In this document: piece after piece, positions 15,723-24,078 of the stretch | Numbering within the stretch: position 1 is the first letter of the stretch | Layout of the letters: each line of letters starts with the position of its first letter | Assembly (NCBI RefSeq): GCF_016907655.1 | Contig: NZ_JAFBCL010000001.1 | Coordinates: 6,172,001 to 6,236,000 of the forward strand | Source of the DNA: Saccharothrix algeriensis | Lineage (GTDB): Bacteria; Actinomycetota; Actinomycetes; Mycobacteriales; Pseudonocardiaceae | Direction of reading: 5' to 3' | Length of the DNA: 64,000 nt | Translations under genes and position numbers: made by a program | The notes under the pieces: model-generated | The model's database searches: none | Told to the model about the DNA's origin: nothing | Seen by the model: only the letters and a program-made list of their open reading frames with translations

Positions 15723-17088
15723 GCCCGCCGGCCGGTTCGCCGCCTGCGGTGAGCCCGTTCATCCGGGCGACCAGGTCCAGCCGCTCCTGCAGGGTGAACT
15801 TCATCGGCGGGCACGGCACGTTGCCCTCGCGCCACTGCTTGGGGCACGCGCCGCCGCACACCGGCATGATCGGGCAGCCGTGGCAGGGCGTCTCACCCGC
15901 CGCGATGGCGTCGTGCCAGTCGTCGAACGGGCCGACCGGGCGGCGCTGGGCCGGCACCAGCTCGCCGACCCGGCCGAGGCCGCCGGTCGCCTCGTGCCGG
16001 GGCACGAGCGGGTGCTCCGAGCAGGAGAACACGGCCCCGGTGCTGCTGATGATCTCGGCGGACCTGGTCACCGCCGCGCACAGCTGGGTGACCGGCTCGA
16101 AGGGCAGGGCGACGAACTGCAACCCGTGCCGGCGCATCCGCTCCATCCAGGCGACCTCGCGCAGCGCGTACTCCCGGCGCGGGATCTCCCGCGCGCTGAC
16201 GTCGTTGCCCCAGGGGTACACCGGGGCGAGGTTGAAGTTGACCCGGTCGTCGGCGAAGCCGTGCTCCGCCATCAGGTCGATGTACTCGTCGACCCACTCG
16301 GAGTTCAGCACGTCGATGTTGGTCCGCAGCGTGAAGACCACTTCGTGCAGCGCCGGGTCGTCCAGCGCCGCCCGGACCGTCGCGACGATGCGGTCGAAGG
16401 AGCGCCCGCCCTGCTTGAGCGGCCGGTGCCGGTCGTGGACGCGCGGCGGGCCGTCGAGGGTGATGTCGTACTCCACGACCCGGCACTCGTCCAGGAGCAC
16501 GCGCAGCCGCTCGCCGGTCAGCAGCGTCCCGTTGGTCACCATGCGGGCGTGGTAGCCGACGCCGTTCTCCTCGGCCGACCGGATGAACGCCTCGCTGAGA
16601 CCGCGGATGGTGGGGTAGCCGAGCATCGGCTCCGCGCCGAACCACCTGATCTTGACGGCGGTGGTCGCGGGCGCCTCGATGGCGGCGAGGACCCGAGCGG
16701 CGACCGCCGCGCGGTGGTCGGGCCCGACGCCGCCGCGGACGTGCTCCTGCCCGCAGTACTCGCAGCCCATGTTGCAGTACCGGCTGGGCAGCAGGACGAA
16801 CCGCGGCTCGCTCAGGTCCGCGCACGCCGAGCGCTGGCGGTCGAGCACGGTCGTGCGCTCGTCCTCGCCGACGCCGACCAGCGCCTCGATCGACCGCAGC
16901 GCGGCCAGGGTCCGCTCGTCGACCTCGTGCAGCCGCCCGGTGAGCAGGCGGTCCGCCACGGCCGCCGGCACGCACCCCGCGGAACCGGTCCTGGTCGAGT
17001 ACAGGACGCGCATCGGTTCACCCGCGGGGTCGCGGTAGGTCCGCTCGCTCAGCACGGCGTAGGAGCTCAACATCTCGACAGGGGACAT
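15715..17088 (-). CDS. Radical SAM/SPASM peptide maturase
   Basis: 457 residues from the ATG at 17088 (ribosome site GGAGGGAA). The radical SAM core has C105-x3-C109-x2-C112 (PSRYCNMGCEYCGQEH), a WFGAEPML motif in place of GGEPL, then TNGTLL and ITLDGPPRVHD. The SPASM domain is complete: C-x13-G-x4-C around AVFSC, then C-x2-C-x5-C-x3-C in CHGCPIMPVCGGACPKQW and a last Cys in NVPC, enough for two auxiliary Fe-S clusters. Such enzymes form thioether, C-C or other crosslinks on ribosomal peptides. The gene lies 71 bp after a 27-residue Gly/Cys peptide gene and overlaps an MFS gene. The exact linkage is unknown. Confidence 0.93.
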   Translation of the reverse strand: MSPVEMLSSYAVLSERTYRDPAGEPMRVLYSTRTGSAGCVPAAVADRLLTGRLHEVDERTLAALRSIEALVGVGEDERTTVLDRQRSACADLSEPRFVLLPSRYCNMGCEYCGQEHVRGGVGPDHRAAVAARVLAAIEAPATTAVKIRWFGAEPMLGYPTIRGLSEAFIRSAEENGVGYHARMVTNGTLLTGERLRVLLDECRVVEYDITLDGPPRVHDRHRPLKQGGRSFDRIVATVRAALDDPALHEVVFTLRTNIDVLNSEWVDEYIDLMAEHGFADDRVNFNLAPVYPWGNDVSAREIPRREYALREVAWMERMRRHGLQFVALPFEPVTQLCAAVTRSAEIISSTGAVFSCSEHPLVPRHEATGGLGRVGELVPAQRRPVGPFDDWHDAIAAGETPCHGCPIMPVCGGACPKQWREGNVPCPPMKFTLQERLDLVARMNGLTAGGEPAGGRG

Positions 17089-17117
17089 GGCCGGTTCCCT
17101 CCGGGGTCGGGGTGGGA

Positions 17118-17152
17118 ACCGGCCGGGGCGGGCGAACGCCGCCCCGGCCGGT
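17118..17152 (-). terminator. Attenuator-like hairpin between precursor peptide and maturase genes
   Basis: Perfect 14-bp arms (17118-17131 and 17139-17152) around a 7-nt loop, starting 7 bp after the peptide stop on the reverse strand. Inferred role: partial termination so that peptide mRNA exceeds enzyme mRNA, as in many RiPP operons. Confidence 0.7.
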
Positions 17153-17159
17153 CGCCGGA

Positions 17160-17243
17160 TCAGCAGCCTCCGCCGCACGTGCCGTTCTTGGGGCCGTTGC
17201 CGCCGAAGTCGGGGTTGCGGTTGGTCGTGCTCAGCAGAACCAT
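17160..17243 (-). CDS. 27-residue Gly/Cys-rich peptide, candidate radical SAM RiPP precursor
   Basis: An ATG (17243-17241) behind a near-perfect AGGAGGT encodes 27 residues: start MVLLSTTNRNPDF, then a Gly/Asn-rich core GGNGPKNG ending TCGGGC-stop. The two cysteines (positions 23 and 27) enclose three glycines at the very C-terminus. The strong ribosome site, immediate position ahead of a radical SAM-SPASM gene, and the hairpin in between make it the likely substrate. The leader is unusually short (10-13 residues), so the maturase would have to recognise very little sequence; no RRE domain protein is seen nearby. Expected chemistry, such as Cys-to-alpha-carbon thioether bonding onto Gly/Asn, is inference. 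Confidence 0.8.
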   Translation of the reverse strand: MVLLSTTNRNPDFGGNGPKNGTCGGGC

Positions 17244-17882
17244 GGGACCTCCTCGTGGATCAGTACCGCCGGCGGGGCGCCGGCGGGGAACCGGACCGGC
17301 TCGTGACCGTCGAGGGCGGCGGCCCGCCCGCGCCGGCGGGGGACGTCCCGGCGGCGAACGGGGCCCGGCCACGAGCCGGTGGGGGACGGCTGTCGAGGCG
17401 TCGCGCCGGTCGGCGCTGCTCGGCGGGTGGCGGCCGAACCGCCGGCCGACCGGCGGACGTCAGGGCAGCGGTGTCGGCGCGCTCACCCGCGGCGCCACTC
17501 GGTGCCGCGGGGTCTGCGCACCGCCCGGCGGCCGGCGGGCCCCGCGCGCCCGCCCGGCGTCGACGGCGCTCCGGGTCCGCCCTGCCTCGACCGTGTCACC
17601 GGCATGTGTCGCTCCACCCCTGTCGTCCGTTCCCGTCGTTCGTCCCCGCGGGGAGCGCGGTGCGCGGGGCGGTACCCCTCGTCGGTCCGACAACCGCCGG
17701 CGCGGCGCGCCCACCCCGGTGCGGTGGTCCGTTCCACCGCACCGACAGCGTGGCCGCCCGCTTCCACCCGTTAACACGACGTTCTGCGAATCCCCTGTTC
17801 AGTGGTGCCGCGCGGGGCGGCGGCGGGCCTAGACAGGAGTCCTCCACGGCGCCCCGGGCCCACCGGGGGGAGGGGCTGGGTG
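17244..17882. other. Divergent intergenic region, 639 bp
   Basis: Lies between the reverse RiPP precursor and the forward SARP gene. It must hold both promoters. It is AT-richer near 17760-17800 (GTTAACACGACGTTCTG). I find no clear heptamer direct repeats of the SARP type and no further gene I can support. Confidence 0.4.
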
Positions 17883-20762
17883 ATGGCGGCGGAGCTGCGG
17901 GTGCTGGGCGAGGTCGAGGTCCTGGCCGACGGGGCGCGGGTGGAGCTCGGGCACGCCCGGCAGCGGTGCGTGCTGGCGGCGCTGCTGGTCCAGGCCAACC
18001 AGGTGGTCGCCACCGGTCGGCTGGTGGACCGGGTCTGGGGCGAGCACCCGCCCCGGCGGGCCCGGCAGCTGGTCAGCAACTACCTGTCCCTCCTGCGCGC
18101 CCTGCTGGCCGCCGGCGGTGTCGCGGGGGAGGTGGCCATCCAGCGGCGCGCCGGCGGCTACGTCCTGCTGGTCGACCCCGACCGCGTCGACCTGCACCGG
18201 TTCCGCCGCCTGGTCGCCGAGGCCCGCGCCGACCCCGACCCGGCCCGCGCGCTGGAGCTGCTGGAGCGGGCCGCGGGGACGTGGCGGGGCGAGGCGCTGG
18301 CCGGCCTGGACACCCCGTGGACCGCCGCGGTGCGCCAGGAGCTGGAGCGCGAGCGGTTCGCCGCGGACACCGACCGCCTCGACCGGGCGCTGCGGGCCGG
18401 GCGGCACGTCGCGCTGCTGCCCGAGCTGACCGCCCGCGCCGCCGCGCACCCGCTGGACGAGCACGTGGCCGCGCAGCTCATGCTCGCCCTCTACCGCGCG
18501 GGCCGCCAGGCCGACGCCCTGGACCACCACCGGCGGCTGCGCGCCCGGCTGGCCGACGAGCTGGGCGCCGACCCCGGACCGGACCTGCGGCGCCTCCACC
18601 AGCGCATCCTGGCCGCGGACCCCGCCCTGGCCGCCCCCGCGGCGGGACCGGGCCGGCCGGTGGCGACGCCCCGCCAGCTGCCGGCCGCGCCCGCGGTGTT
18701 CACCGGCCGCGCCCGCGAACTGGCCGAGCTGGACCGCGCCCTGCCCGCCGCCGCGCCGCCCCCCGCCGGCGAGGGCCCGGGGCCGGGCGCGGCCGGGGTG
18801 GTGGTCTCGGTGATCGGCGGCGCGGGCGGGGTCGGCAAGACCTGGTTGGCGCTGGTCTGGGCGCACCGCAACCTGCACCGCTTCCCCGACGGGCAGCTGT
18901 TCGTCGACCTGCGCGGTTTCAGCCCCGCCGGGCGGCCGACCGAGCCGGTCGACGCCGTGCGCGGGTTCCTCGCCGCCCTCGGCGCGGACCCGGACGCGCT
19001 GCCGGCGGACCTGAACGCCCTGGCCGCCCTGTACCGCAGCCTGGTCGCGGGCAGGCGGGTGCTGGTGGTGCTGGACAACGCCGCGACCGCCGAGCAGGTC
19101 GTGCCGCTGCTGCCGGGCAGCGCGTCGTGCGCCGTGCTGGTCACCGGCCGCGTGGTGCTGCCCTCCCTGATCGACCGGCACGGCGCCCGGCACCTGTCGC
19201 TGGGCGCGCTCTCCCGCGAGGAGTCCCGCGCGCTGCTGGCGCGTCGGCTCGGGGGCCGGCGGGTCGGGGCCGACCCGGGGGTGGTCGAGGAGTTGATCGG
19301 CCTGTGCGGGCGGCACCCGCTGGCGTTGGCGATCACCGCCCGGCACGCCGCCACCCGGCCGGGCATCCCGCTGGCGGAGTTCGCCGCGGAGCTGCGGGAA
19401 CCGGGCCTGGCGGCGCTGGACCACGACACCGATCCCGCGGCCAGCCTGCCCGCGGTGCTGTCCTGGTCCCTGCGCCGCCTCACCGAGGAGCAGCGGACGG
19501 TGTTCGCGCTGCTCGGCACCACCCCCGGCCCGGACGCCGACCTGCCCGCCGCCGCGTCGCTCACCGGCCTGCCCGAGGCGCGGGCGCGCCGGGTCCTGCG
19601 CGTGCTGGAGGACCACTCGCTGCTCGACCGGCGCCCGCACGGGCGCTACGCCATGCACGACCTGGTCCGCGCCTACGCCGCCACCCTCGCCCGCGACCTC
19701 CCGGAGCCGGTGCGGCGGGCCGCCCTGGAGCGGGTGGTCGACTTCTACCGGCACACCGCGCACACCGCCGACCACCTGCTGTACGCGCTGCGCCCGGTGG
19801 TCCGGCTCGCCCCTCCCGCCCCCGGCTCCCGCCCGCTGCCGCTGCCCGACCAGCGGGCCGCGCTGGCCTGGCTGGACGCCCACCACCCCCACCTGCTGGC
19901 CGCCCAGCACATCGCCGCGGGCCACCGCCACCACGAGGCCGTGTGGCACCTGGCCTGGACGCTGAACACCTTCCACCTGCGCCGCGGGCACCGCCAGGAC
20001 GAGCTGGCCGTGTGGCGGGCCGCCGTCGACGCCGCCGAGCACCTGCCCGACCCCGCCGCCCTCATCCACGCCCGCCGGCGCCTCGGCCACGCCCACGCCG
20101 AGCTGGGGCGGCACGAGGAGGCCGTCGCGCACCTGCACCACGCCCTCGCCGTGGCCGAGCACCACGACGTCCCCGTCCAGCAGGCCCGGACCCACCACGC
20201 CCTCGCGTGGGCCTGGGAGCAGCGCGCGGACCACCGGCAGGCCCTGGAGCACGCCCGCCGCGCCCTGGACCTCTACCGCGGCCTGGACCAGCCGGTGTGG
20301 GAAGCCGACGCGCTCAACACGGTGGGCTGGCACGAAGCCCACCTGGGCGAGTACGACACCGCCCGCGACCACTGCCGGGCCGCCCTCGCCCTGCACCGGC
20401 GGCACCAGGACTCCGACGGCGTGGCCGACGACCTGGACAGCCTGGGCTTCATCGACCACCGCACCGGCCGCCACCAGCGGGCCGTCGACCACTACCGGCA
20501 GGCCCTGGACCTCTACCGCGATGTCGGCAACACGACCGAGGCCGTCGACACCCTCGACTACCTCGGCCACCCCTACGCCGCTCTCGGCCAGCACACCCGG
20601 GCGCGCGCCGCCTGGCAGGAGGCCCTGGACCTGTACCGGCGACTGGGCCGCGACACCGACGCCGAGCGCGTCCGGAAGCAGCTCGACGACCTGGACGCGG
20701 CGCAGGAGCCCGTCGGGTCGCCGACCCCGTCCGCCCGGCCCCTCGACGCCGGCTGCCGGTGA
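17883..20762 (+). CDS. SARP-family regulator with NB-ARC and TPR domains (AfsR-like)
   Basis: 959 residues from the ATG at 17883 (a GTG lies directly before it at 17880; GGGGAGGGG upstream). Residues 1-90 are an OmpR-type winged helix (LRVLGEVEVLADG, LVDRVWGEHPPRRARQLVSN). About 95-245 is the bacterial transcriptional activator domain. About 280-560 is an NB-ARC ATPase with P-loop GGAGGVGKTW and Walker B RVLVVLDNA. The C-terminal 350 residues are TPR-like helical repeats (for example the repeated ALDLYR motifs). SARPs activate natural-product operons by binding direct repeats; the ATPase and TPR part is a signal-dependent switch. The divergent position beside the radical SAM peptide operon suggests it controls that operon, which is inference. 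Confidence 0.92.
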   Translation: MAAELRVLGEVEVLADGARVELGHARQRCVLAALLVQANQVVATGRLVDRVWGEHPPRRARQLVSNYLSLLRALLAAGGVAGEVAIQRRAGGYVLLVDPDRVDLHRFRRLVAEARADPDPARALELLERAAGTWRGEALAGLDTPWTAAVRQELERERFAADTDRLDRALRAGRHVALLPELTARAAAHPLDEHVAAQLMLALYRAGRQADALDHHRRLRARLADELGADPGPDLRRLHQRILAADPALAAPAAGPGRPVATPRQLPAAPAVFTGRARELAELDRALPAAAPPPAGEGPGPGAAGVVVSVIGGAGGVGKTWLALVWAHRNLHRFPDGQLFVDLRGFSPAGRPTEPVDAVRGFLAALGADPDALPADLNALAALYRSLVAGRRVLVVLDNAATAEQVVPLLPGSASCAVLVTGRVVLPSLIDRHGARHLSLGALSREESRALLARRLGGRRVGADPGVVEELIGLCGRHPLALAITARHAATRPGIPLAEFAAELREPGLAALDHDTDPAASLPAVLSWSLRRLTEEQRTVFALLGTTPGPDADLPAAASLTGLPEARARRVLRVLEDHSLLDRRPHGRYAMHDLVRAYAATLARDLPEPVRRAALERVVDFYRHTAHTADHLLYALRPVVRLAPPAPGSRPLPLPDQRAALAWLDAHHPHLLAAQHIAAGHRHHEAVWHLAWTLNTFHLRRGHRQDELAVWRAAVDAAEHLPDPAALIHARRRLGHAHAELGRHEEAVAHLHHALAVAEHHDVPVQQARTHHALAWAWEQRADHRQALEHARRALDLYRGLDQPVWEADALNTVGWHEAHLGEYDTARDHCRAALALHRRHQDSDGVADDLDSLGFIDHRTGRHQRAVDHYRQALDLYRDVGNTTEAVDTLDYLGHPYAALGQHTRARAAWQEALDLYRRLGRDTDAERVRKQLDDLDAAQEPVGSPTPSARPLDAGCR

Positions 20763-20973
20763 GCGCGGCGCGCCCGCGGAACGCGTTTCCCCCGTCGGCG
20801 CGGAATGCTCGCCGACCGGGACCGGCCGACCGGTCGCGCGGTAGCCCGCGGTAGGCGCCCCGGCACGGTGAGCACCGCCCGGCCGGCCCGATCGCCGCTG
20901 GTCGGAGCCCCGGCGCACGGGTCGAAGCCCGCAGGGTGCCCGTTCCCCCGTGATTGAACCAATTGTGGGGAAG

Positions 20974-20998
20974 TTCGCGGAATCGGTTGGTCCGCGAA
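20974..20998. repeat. Inverted repeat 8-9-8 in the stress operon promoter
   Basis: TTCGCGGA (20974-20981) and TCCGCGAA (20991-20998) are perfect complements around a 9-bp spacer and overlap the -35 region of the SigB-like promoter, so they may be an operator. Confidence 0.5.
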
Positions 20999-21011
20999 AC
21001 CTGGGGGGTAC
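20985..21011 (+). promoter_or_regulatory. SigB-type stress promoter
   Basis: GGTTG (20985-20989), 16 nt, GGGTAC (21006-21011). It fits the actinobacterial general-stress sigma consensus of a GTT-type -35 and GGGTA(C/T) -10. The start codon of the first operon gene follows 41 bp after the -10 box. Confidence 0.55.
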
Positions 21012-21052
21012 GTGGACGGTGGGACCGAGAGCAACTACCGAAGGAGAAACCG

Positions 21053-21886
21053 GTGACTGACACCCGAGGCCGGTCCACTGGGCCGGACAGCACGGTGGAA
21101 GCGGTGGCCTCCACGGCGTCGCAGGAGGGCAGTGCCGTCGCCCAGCACGCGAAGGGCGCGGCCGCGGATGTCGCCTCCACCGCGAAGGAGCAGACCCGGC
21201 AGGTCGCCCACGAGGCGAAGCGGCAGACCGGGGAGGTCGTCGACGACGTGCGCCGGCGCATCGGCCGGGAGGCCGACGACCAGGCGCGACGAGTGTCGCA
21301 GGGGATCACCAAGCTCGCCGACGAGCTGTCCTCGATGGCCGAGCACTCCTCCGAGGGCTCGCCGGCCGCGGGTGCGCTGCGCCAGGTCGCGGACACCGGC
21401 CGCCAGGCCGCGCGCTTCCTCGACGAGCGCGGCGCGGGGGGCCTGCTGGAGAGCGCCCAGGACTTCGCGCGGCGCAAGCCCGGGACGTTCCTCCTGGGCG
21501 CCGCCGTGGCCGGCTTCCTGGTGGGCCGCGTGGTGAAGAGCGCCGGCGGGTCGTCGGGCTCGCCGCAGGGCACGGGCCCGGCCGGGCGACCGGACGTGGC
21601 GCGAGGCGAGCAGGTGGGCGCCGGGCAGCCCGGCTTCGACCGGCCGGGCTTCGGCCCGGTGGGTTCCGGTCCGGTAGGCCCCGGTCCGGTGGGTTCCGGT
21701 CCGGTGGGCACCGGTCCGACGGGTGTCGGCCAGCACGCCGCGCCGCCCCCCGCCCCGACCACGCAGTTCCCGCCGACGGCGCCGGTCCCGTCCGGGCCCG
21801 TGCCGCCGCCCGTCACCGACCCGTCGGCTCCGCTGGGTCCGCGGCACACCACGCCAGGGGGAGGCTCCGCGCATGTCCAGCCCTGA
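21053..21886 (+). CDS. Helical membrane-associated stress protein with repeat tail
   Basis: 277 residues from the GTG at 21053 (AAGGAG at 21040-21045). Residues 1-155 are a long Ala/Glu/Arg amphipathic helix region (AKEQTRQVAHEAKRQTGEVV), apolipoprotein- or LEA-like. One hydrophobic segment (FLLGAAVAGFLVGRVV) follows, then a Gly/Pro tail with five GPVGS-type pentads encoded by a 15-bp tandem repeat. It probably lines the membrane with the tail exposed. It is the first gene of an operon with Holin-X and DUF3618 proteins, a set common in actinomycetes and associated with osmotic or desiccation stress. Molecular function unknown. Confidence 0.75.
   Translation: MTDTRGRSTGPDSTVEAVASTASQEGSAVAQHAKGAAADVASTAKEQTRQVAHEAKRQTGEVVDDVRRRIGREADDQARRVSQGITKLADELSSMAEHSSEGSPAAGALRQVADTGRQAARFLDERGAGGLLESAQDFARRKPGTFLLGAAVAGFLVGRVVKSAGGSSGSPQGTGPAGRPDVARGEQVGAGQPGFDRPGFGPVGSGPVGPGPVGSGPVGTGPTGVGQHAAPPPAPTTQFPPTAPVPSGPVPPPVTDPSAPLGPRHTTPGGGSAHVQP
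21653..21727 (+). repeat. Five tandem 15-bp repeats coding GPVGx pentads
   Basis: Five in-frame 15-bp units (21653, 21668, 21683, 21698, 21713), consensus GGTCCGGTGGGTTCC, encode GPVGS, GPVGP, GPVGS, GPVGT and GPTGV. Copy number is likely variable between strains. Confidence 0.85.
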
Positions 21887-22304
21887 AGCCGAGTACCCGC
21901 GCGTGGCCGGAGCGGCGCCGGTGGACGACCAGACCTCCCTGGGCGAGCTGGTCGGTGAGCTGGCCAACGACCTGTCCCGGTTGATGCGCCAGGAGCTCGA
22001 ACTGGCCAAGGCGGAACTGCGCGAGGAGGCGGCCAAGGCGGGCAAGGCCGCCGGGATGCTCGGCGCGGCGGGTTTCGCCGGGTACATGACCGTGGTCCTG
22101 CTCAGCTTCGCCCTGGCGTTCGGCCTGTCGTACGCGGTGGGCCTCGGGTGGGCGACGCTGATCGTCGGCGTCCTCTGGGGCATCGCGGGCGCCGTGCTCT
22201 ACAGCGCGGGCCGCTCCAGGCTGAAGTCCGTTTCCCCCAAGCCGAAGCGCACCATCGAAACCCTGAAGGAGGATGCGGAATGGGCACGTCACCCGACCGG
22301 ATAA
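21873..22304 (+). CDS. Holin-X family (phage holin superfamily III) membrane protein
   Basis: 143 residues. The ATG at 21873 overlaps the previous stop by 14 bp, with a GGGGGAGG site upstream. The charged amphipathic N-terminus LVGELANDLSRLMRQELELA and two hydrophobic segments (AAGMLGAAGFAGYMTVVLLS and TLIVGVLWGIAGAVLYSAG) are the Actinobacterial Holin-X pattern. Despite the name, these chromosomal proteins are not part of prophages; they accompany DUF3618 proteins in envelope stress operons. No lysis genes are nearby. It is translationally coupled to the next gene by a 25-bp overlap. Confidence 0.85.
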   Translation: MSSPEAEYPRVAGAAPVDDQTSLGELVGELANDLSRLMRQELELAKAELREEAAKAGKAAGMLGAAGFAGYMTVVLLSFALAFGLSYAVGLGWATLIVGVLWGIAGAVLYSAGRSRLKSVSPKPKRTIETLKEDAEWARHPTG

Positions 22305-22945
22305 GGCAGGAGATCGACCAGACCCGCGCCGAACTCGTGGCCGACACGAACCGGATCGTGGACCGCACGAGCCCGAAGCGCATCGTGCAGCGGCGCACCA
22401 GGAGCGTGCGCCACGGACTGACCACCCTCAGGGAGAAGGTTATGGGCACCATGCCGCAGGCGACGCCCGGTGGCGCGCCGGGGCGCGAGCAGGGCTTGGG
22501 GCAGACCGTGCAGGACAAGGCGCACAGCGCCGCCGAGACCGTGTCGGAGACGGCGGGCCAGGCGGCCCAGGCCGTCCGGGAGGCGCCGGAGCAGGCGATG
22601 CGCCAGGCCCAGGGCAACCCGCTGGCCGCCGGGCTGGTCGCGTTCGGGGCCGGCCTCCTGGCCGCGTCCCTGCTGCCCGCGACCCGCGCCGAGCAGGACG
22701 CGGTGCGCCAGGTGGGGGAGCGGGCCGCGGAGTACGTGGAACCGGTCAAGGAGGCCCTCGCCGAGACCGGGCAGCGGCTGAAGGAGGAGGTGGGCGGCAC
22801 CGTGCAGGAAGCCGCCCAGCAGGTCGGCCAGACCGCGAACGAGGCCGCCCGCACCACGGCCGAGCAGGCCAAGGACGCGTCCGCCGACGTGGCGGGCCAC
22901 GCTCGCGAGTCGGGGCAGACGGTCGTGCAGGACGCGCGCGGCTGA
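22280..22945 (+). CDS. DUF3618 membrane-anchored helical protein
   Basis: 221 residues; ATG at 22280 behind AAGGAGG, inside the end of the Holin-X gene. The N-terminus TSPDRIRQEIDQTRAELV is the DUF3618 signature. A central hydrophobic segment (AAGLVAFGAGLLAASLLP, about 110-127) is flanked by long charged amphipathic helices rich in Ala, Glu and Gln, resembling LEA-like or coiled-coil linkers. Probably a structural membrane-stress protein working with the two upstream products. A hairpin terminator closes the operon. Confidence 0.82.
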   Translation: MGTSPDRIRQEIDQTRAELVADTNRIVDRTSPKRIVQRRTRSVRHGLTTLREKVMGTMPQATPGGAPGREQGLGQTVQDKAHSAAETVSETAGQAAQAVREAPEQAMRQAQGNPLAAGLVAFGAGLLAASLLPATRAEQDAVRQVGERAAEYVEPVKEALAETGQRLKEEVGGTVQEAAQQVGQTANEAARTTAEQAKDASADVAGHARESGQTVVQDARG

Positions 22946-22961
22946 CGTGCGCGGCCCGGCG

Positions 22962-22991
22962 GGGCGGGAAGGGCGGCAGCCCTTCCCGCCC
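22962..22991 (+). terminator. Hairpin terminator of the Holin-X/DUF3618 operon
   Basis: Perfect 12-bp arms (22962-22973 and 22980-22991) around a 6-nt loop, 16 bp after the stop. Confidence 0.8.
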
Positions 22992-23145
22992 GCAGCGGTG
23001 CGCGGGTGCGCGTGCTCCGTCCCGCCGTTCCGGGCCGTACCCGCGGTGACGCCCCGGGGATCCCGGCGGCTCCGGACGCCCCGCGCCCGTTTCCCCGCCG
23101 CCGGTGGACCCCGGCCGGCCCCGAGCCGGAGCCGCCGCCGTCGGA

Positions 23146-23679
23146 CTACGCCGCCGGCGCCCGGCCGGCGGCGCGCGGGTCGAGCAGCGCGCGTGCGGTG
23201 AAGAACGCGACCCCGCCGAGCAGGACGACCACCGCGAGGAGCGCGAGGTAGGCGGCCGCGCCCGCGGTGAACGGGACCTGTCGGGGCCCGCTGTTCAGGA
23301 TCATCAGGTGCAGGAAGCAGGCGGAGGCGGCGCAGAAGACCGCCCCGCCCCACAACGCGCCGAGCACCCGCTTGGTGACACCCGCCCGGTTCACGTCGAG
23401 GTGTCCACCGTGGACGGAAGAGCGGGCGCCGGTGAGTGTCGTGCCGGACAGCAACAGCCACAACGCCGCCAGAGCCCCCATCATGACGCCGATCGCGCTG
23501 ATCGGGTGGTACGAGGTGGGCAGGCGCAGGCCGACGACGACCAGCGCTACGCCGAGGACCGGCGCACCACCGGCCAGGGCCGGCCCGATCACCCCGCACC
23601 GCGCCCGGACGTGCGCGGCCCGCCGGGCGGAGATCCGCACGAGCAGCGGTGGCGGGCCGCTCCCGATCGGGATGATCAC
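23146..23679 (-). CDS. Four-helix membrane protein of unknown function
   Basis: 177 residues from the GTG at 23679 (GGAAGG upstream); the frame remains open to 23778. Four hydrophobic segments are visible, including GGAPVLGVALVVVGL, IGVMMGALAALWLLLSG, GGAVFCAASACFLHLMIL and YLALLAVVVLLGGVAFF. Loops are short and both ends are charged. There is no recognisable transporter or enzyme motif. It diverges from the nitrate transporter gene and converges on the stress operon. Function unknown. Confidence 0.65.
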   Translation of the reverse strand: MIIPIGSGPPPLLVRISARRAAHVRARCGVIGPALAGGAPVLGVALVVVGLRLPTSYHPISAIGVMMGALAALWLLLSGTTLTGARSSVHGGHLDVNRAGVTKRVLGALWGGAVFCAASACFLHLMILNSGPRQVPFTAGAAAYLALLAVVVLLGGVAFFTARALLDPRAAGRAPAA

Positions 23680-24078
23680 CGGCCGGCCTTCCGCCCCACG
23701 TCGATGTCGCAGCCCTTGCAGGGGGCGTTCGGCCTGTGGCGTCGCGTCACGAACGGAGGATATGTCGTCTCCGTCCACTCACGACGAAGGTGGTGACCGG
23801 TGCGCGGCGCGCGGGTCGGCGGCGCGCGGGGTGCGGAGGGGAGTGGAGGGGGGCTGACCTGGTCCGTTGCGCCGGTTCAGCTGGCGTGCCCCGGTGGTGT
23901 GGTGATCGTCGTGGCGGGTGGGGGCGGTGGTCGGCGCCCGCCGGGGGCCGCGGTCCCGGCCGTGGTCGGGTGGCCCGGGTTCGAGTTGCCCGCCGGTCGG
24001 AGCGTGGACACGATGGCGCGAACGAGGGCCGAGACCGCCGATGACCTCGACACGCGGCACGACGAGGAGAAGGCAGCA
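23680..24078. other. Divergent intergenic region, 399 bp
   Basis: Upstream of both the reverse membrane protein and the nitrate operon. I cannot identify a clear FNR-, NarL- or GlnR-type site by eye. An alternative narK start (ATG 24013) lies inside it. Confidence 0.35.

Noticed and set aside
17829-20918. A 1029-codon reverse frame opposite the SARP gene
   Set aside because: Its translation is low-complexity Gly/Val/Arg without any domain, while the forward strand encodes a complete SARP-NB-ARC-TPR protein.
21873-22304. Prophage lysis gene (holin)
   Set aside because: The Holin-X name is historical. No endolysin, capsid or integrase genes are near, and the operon context is the chromosomal DUF3618 stress set.
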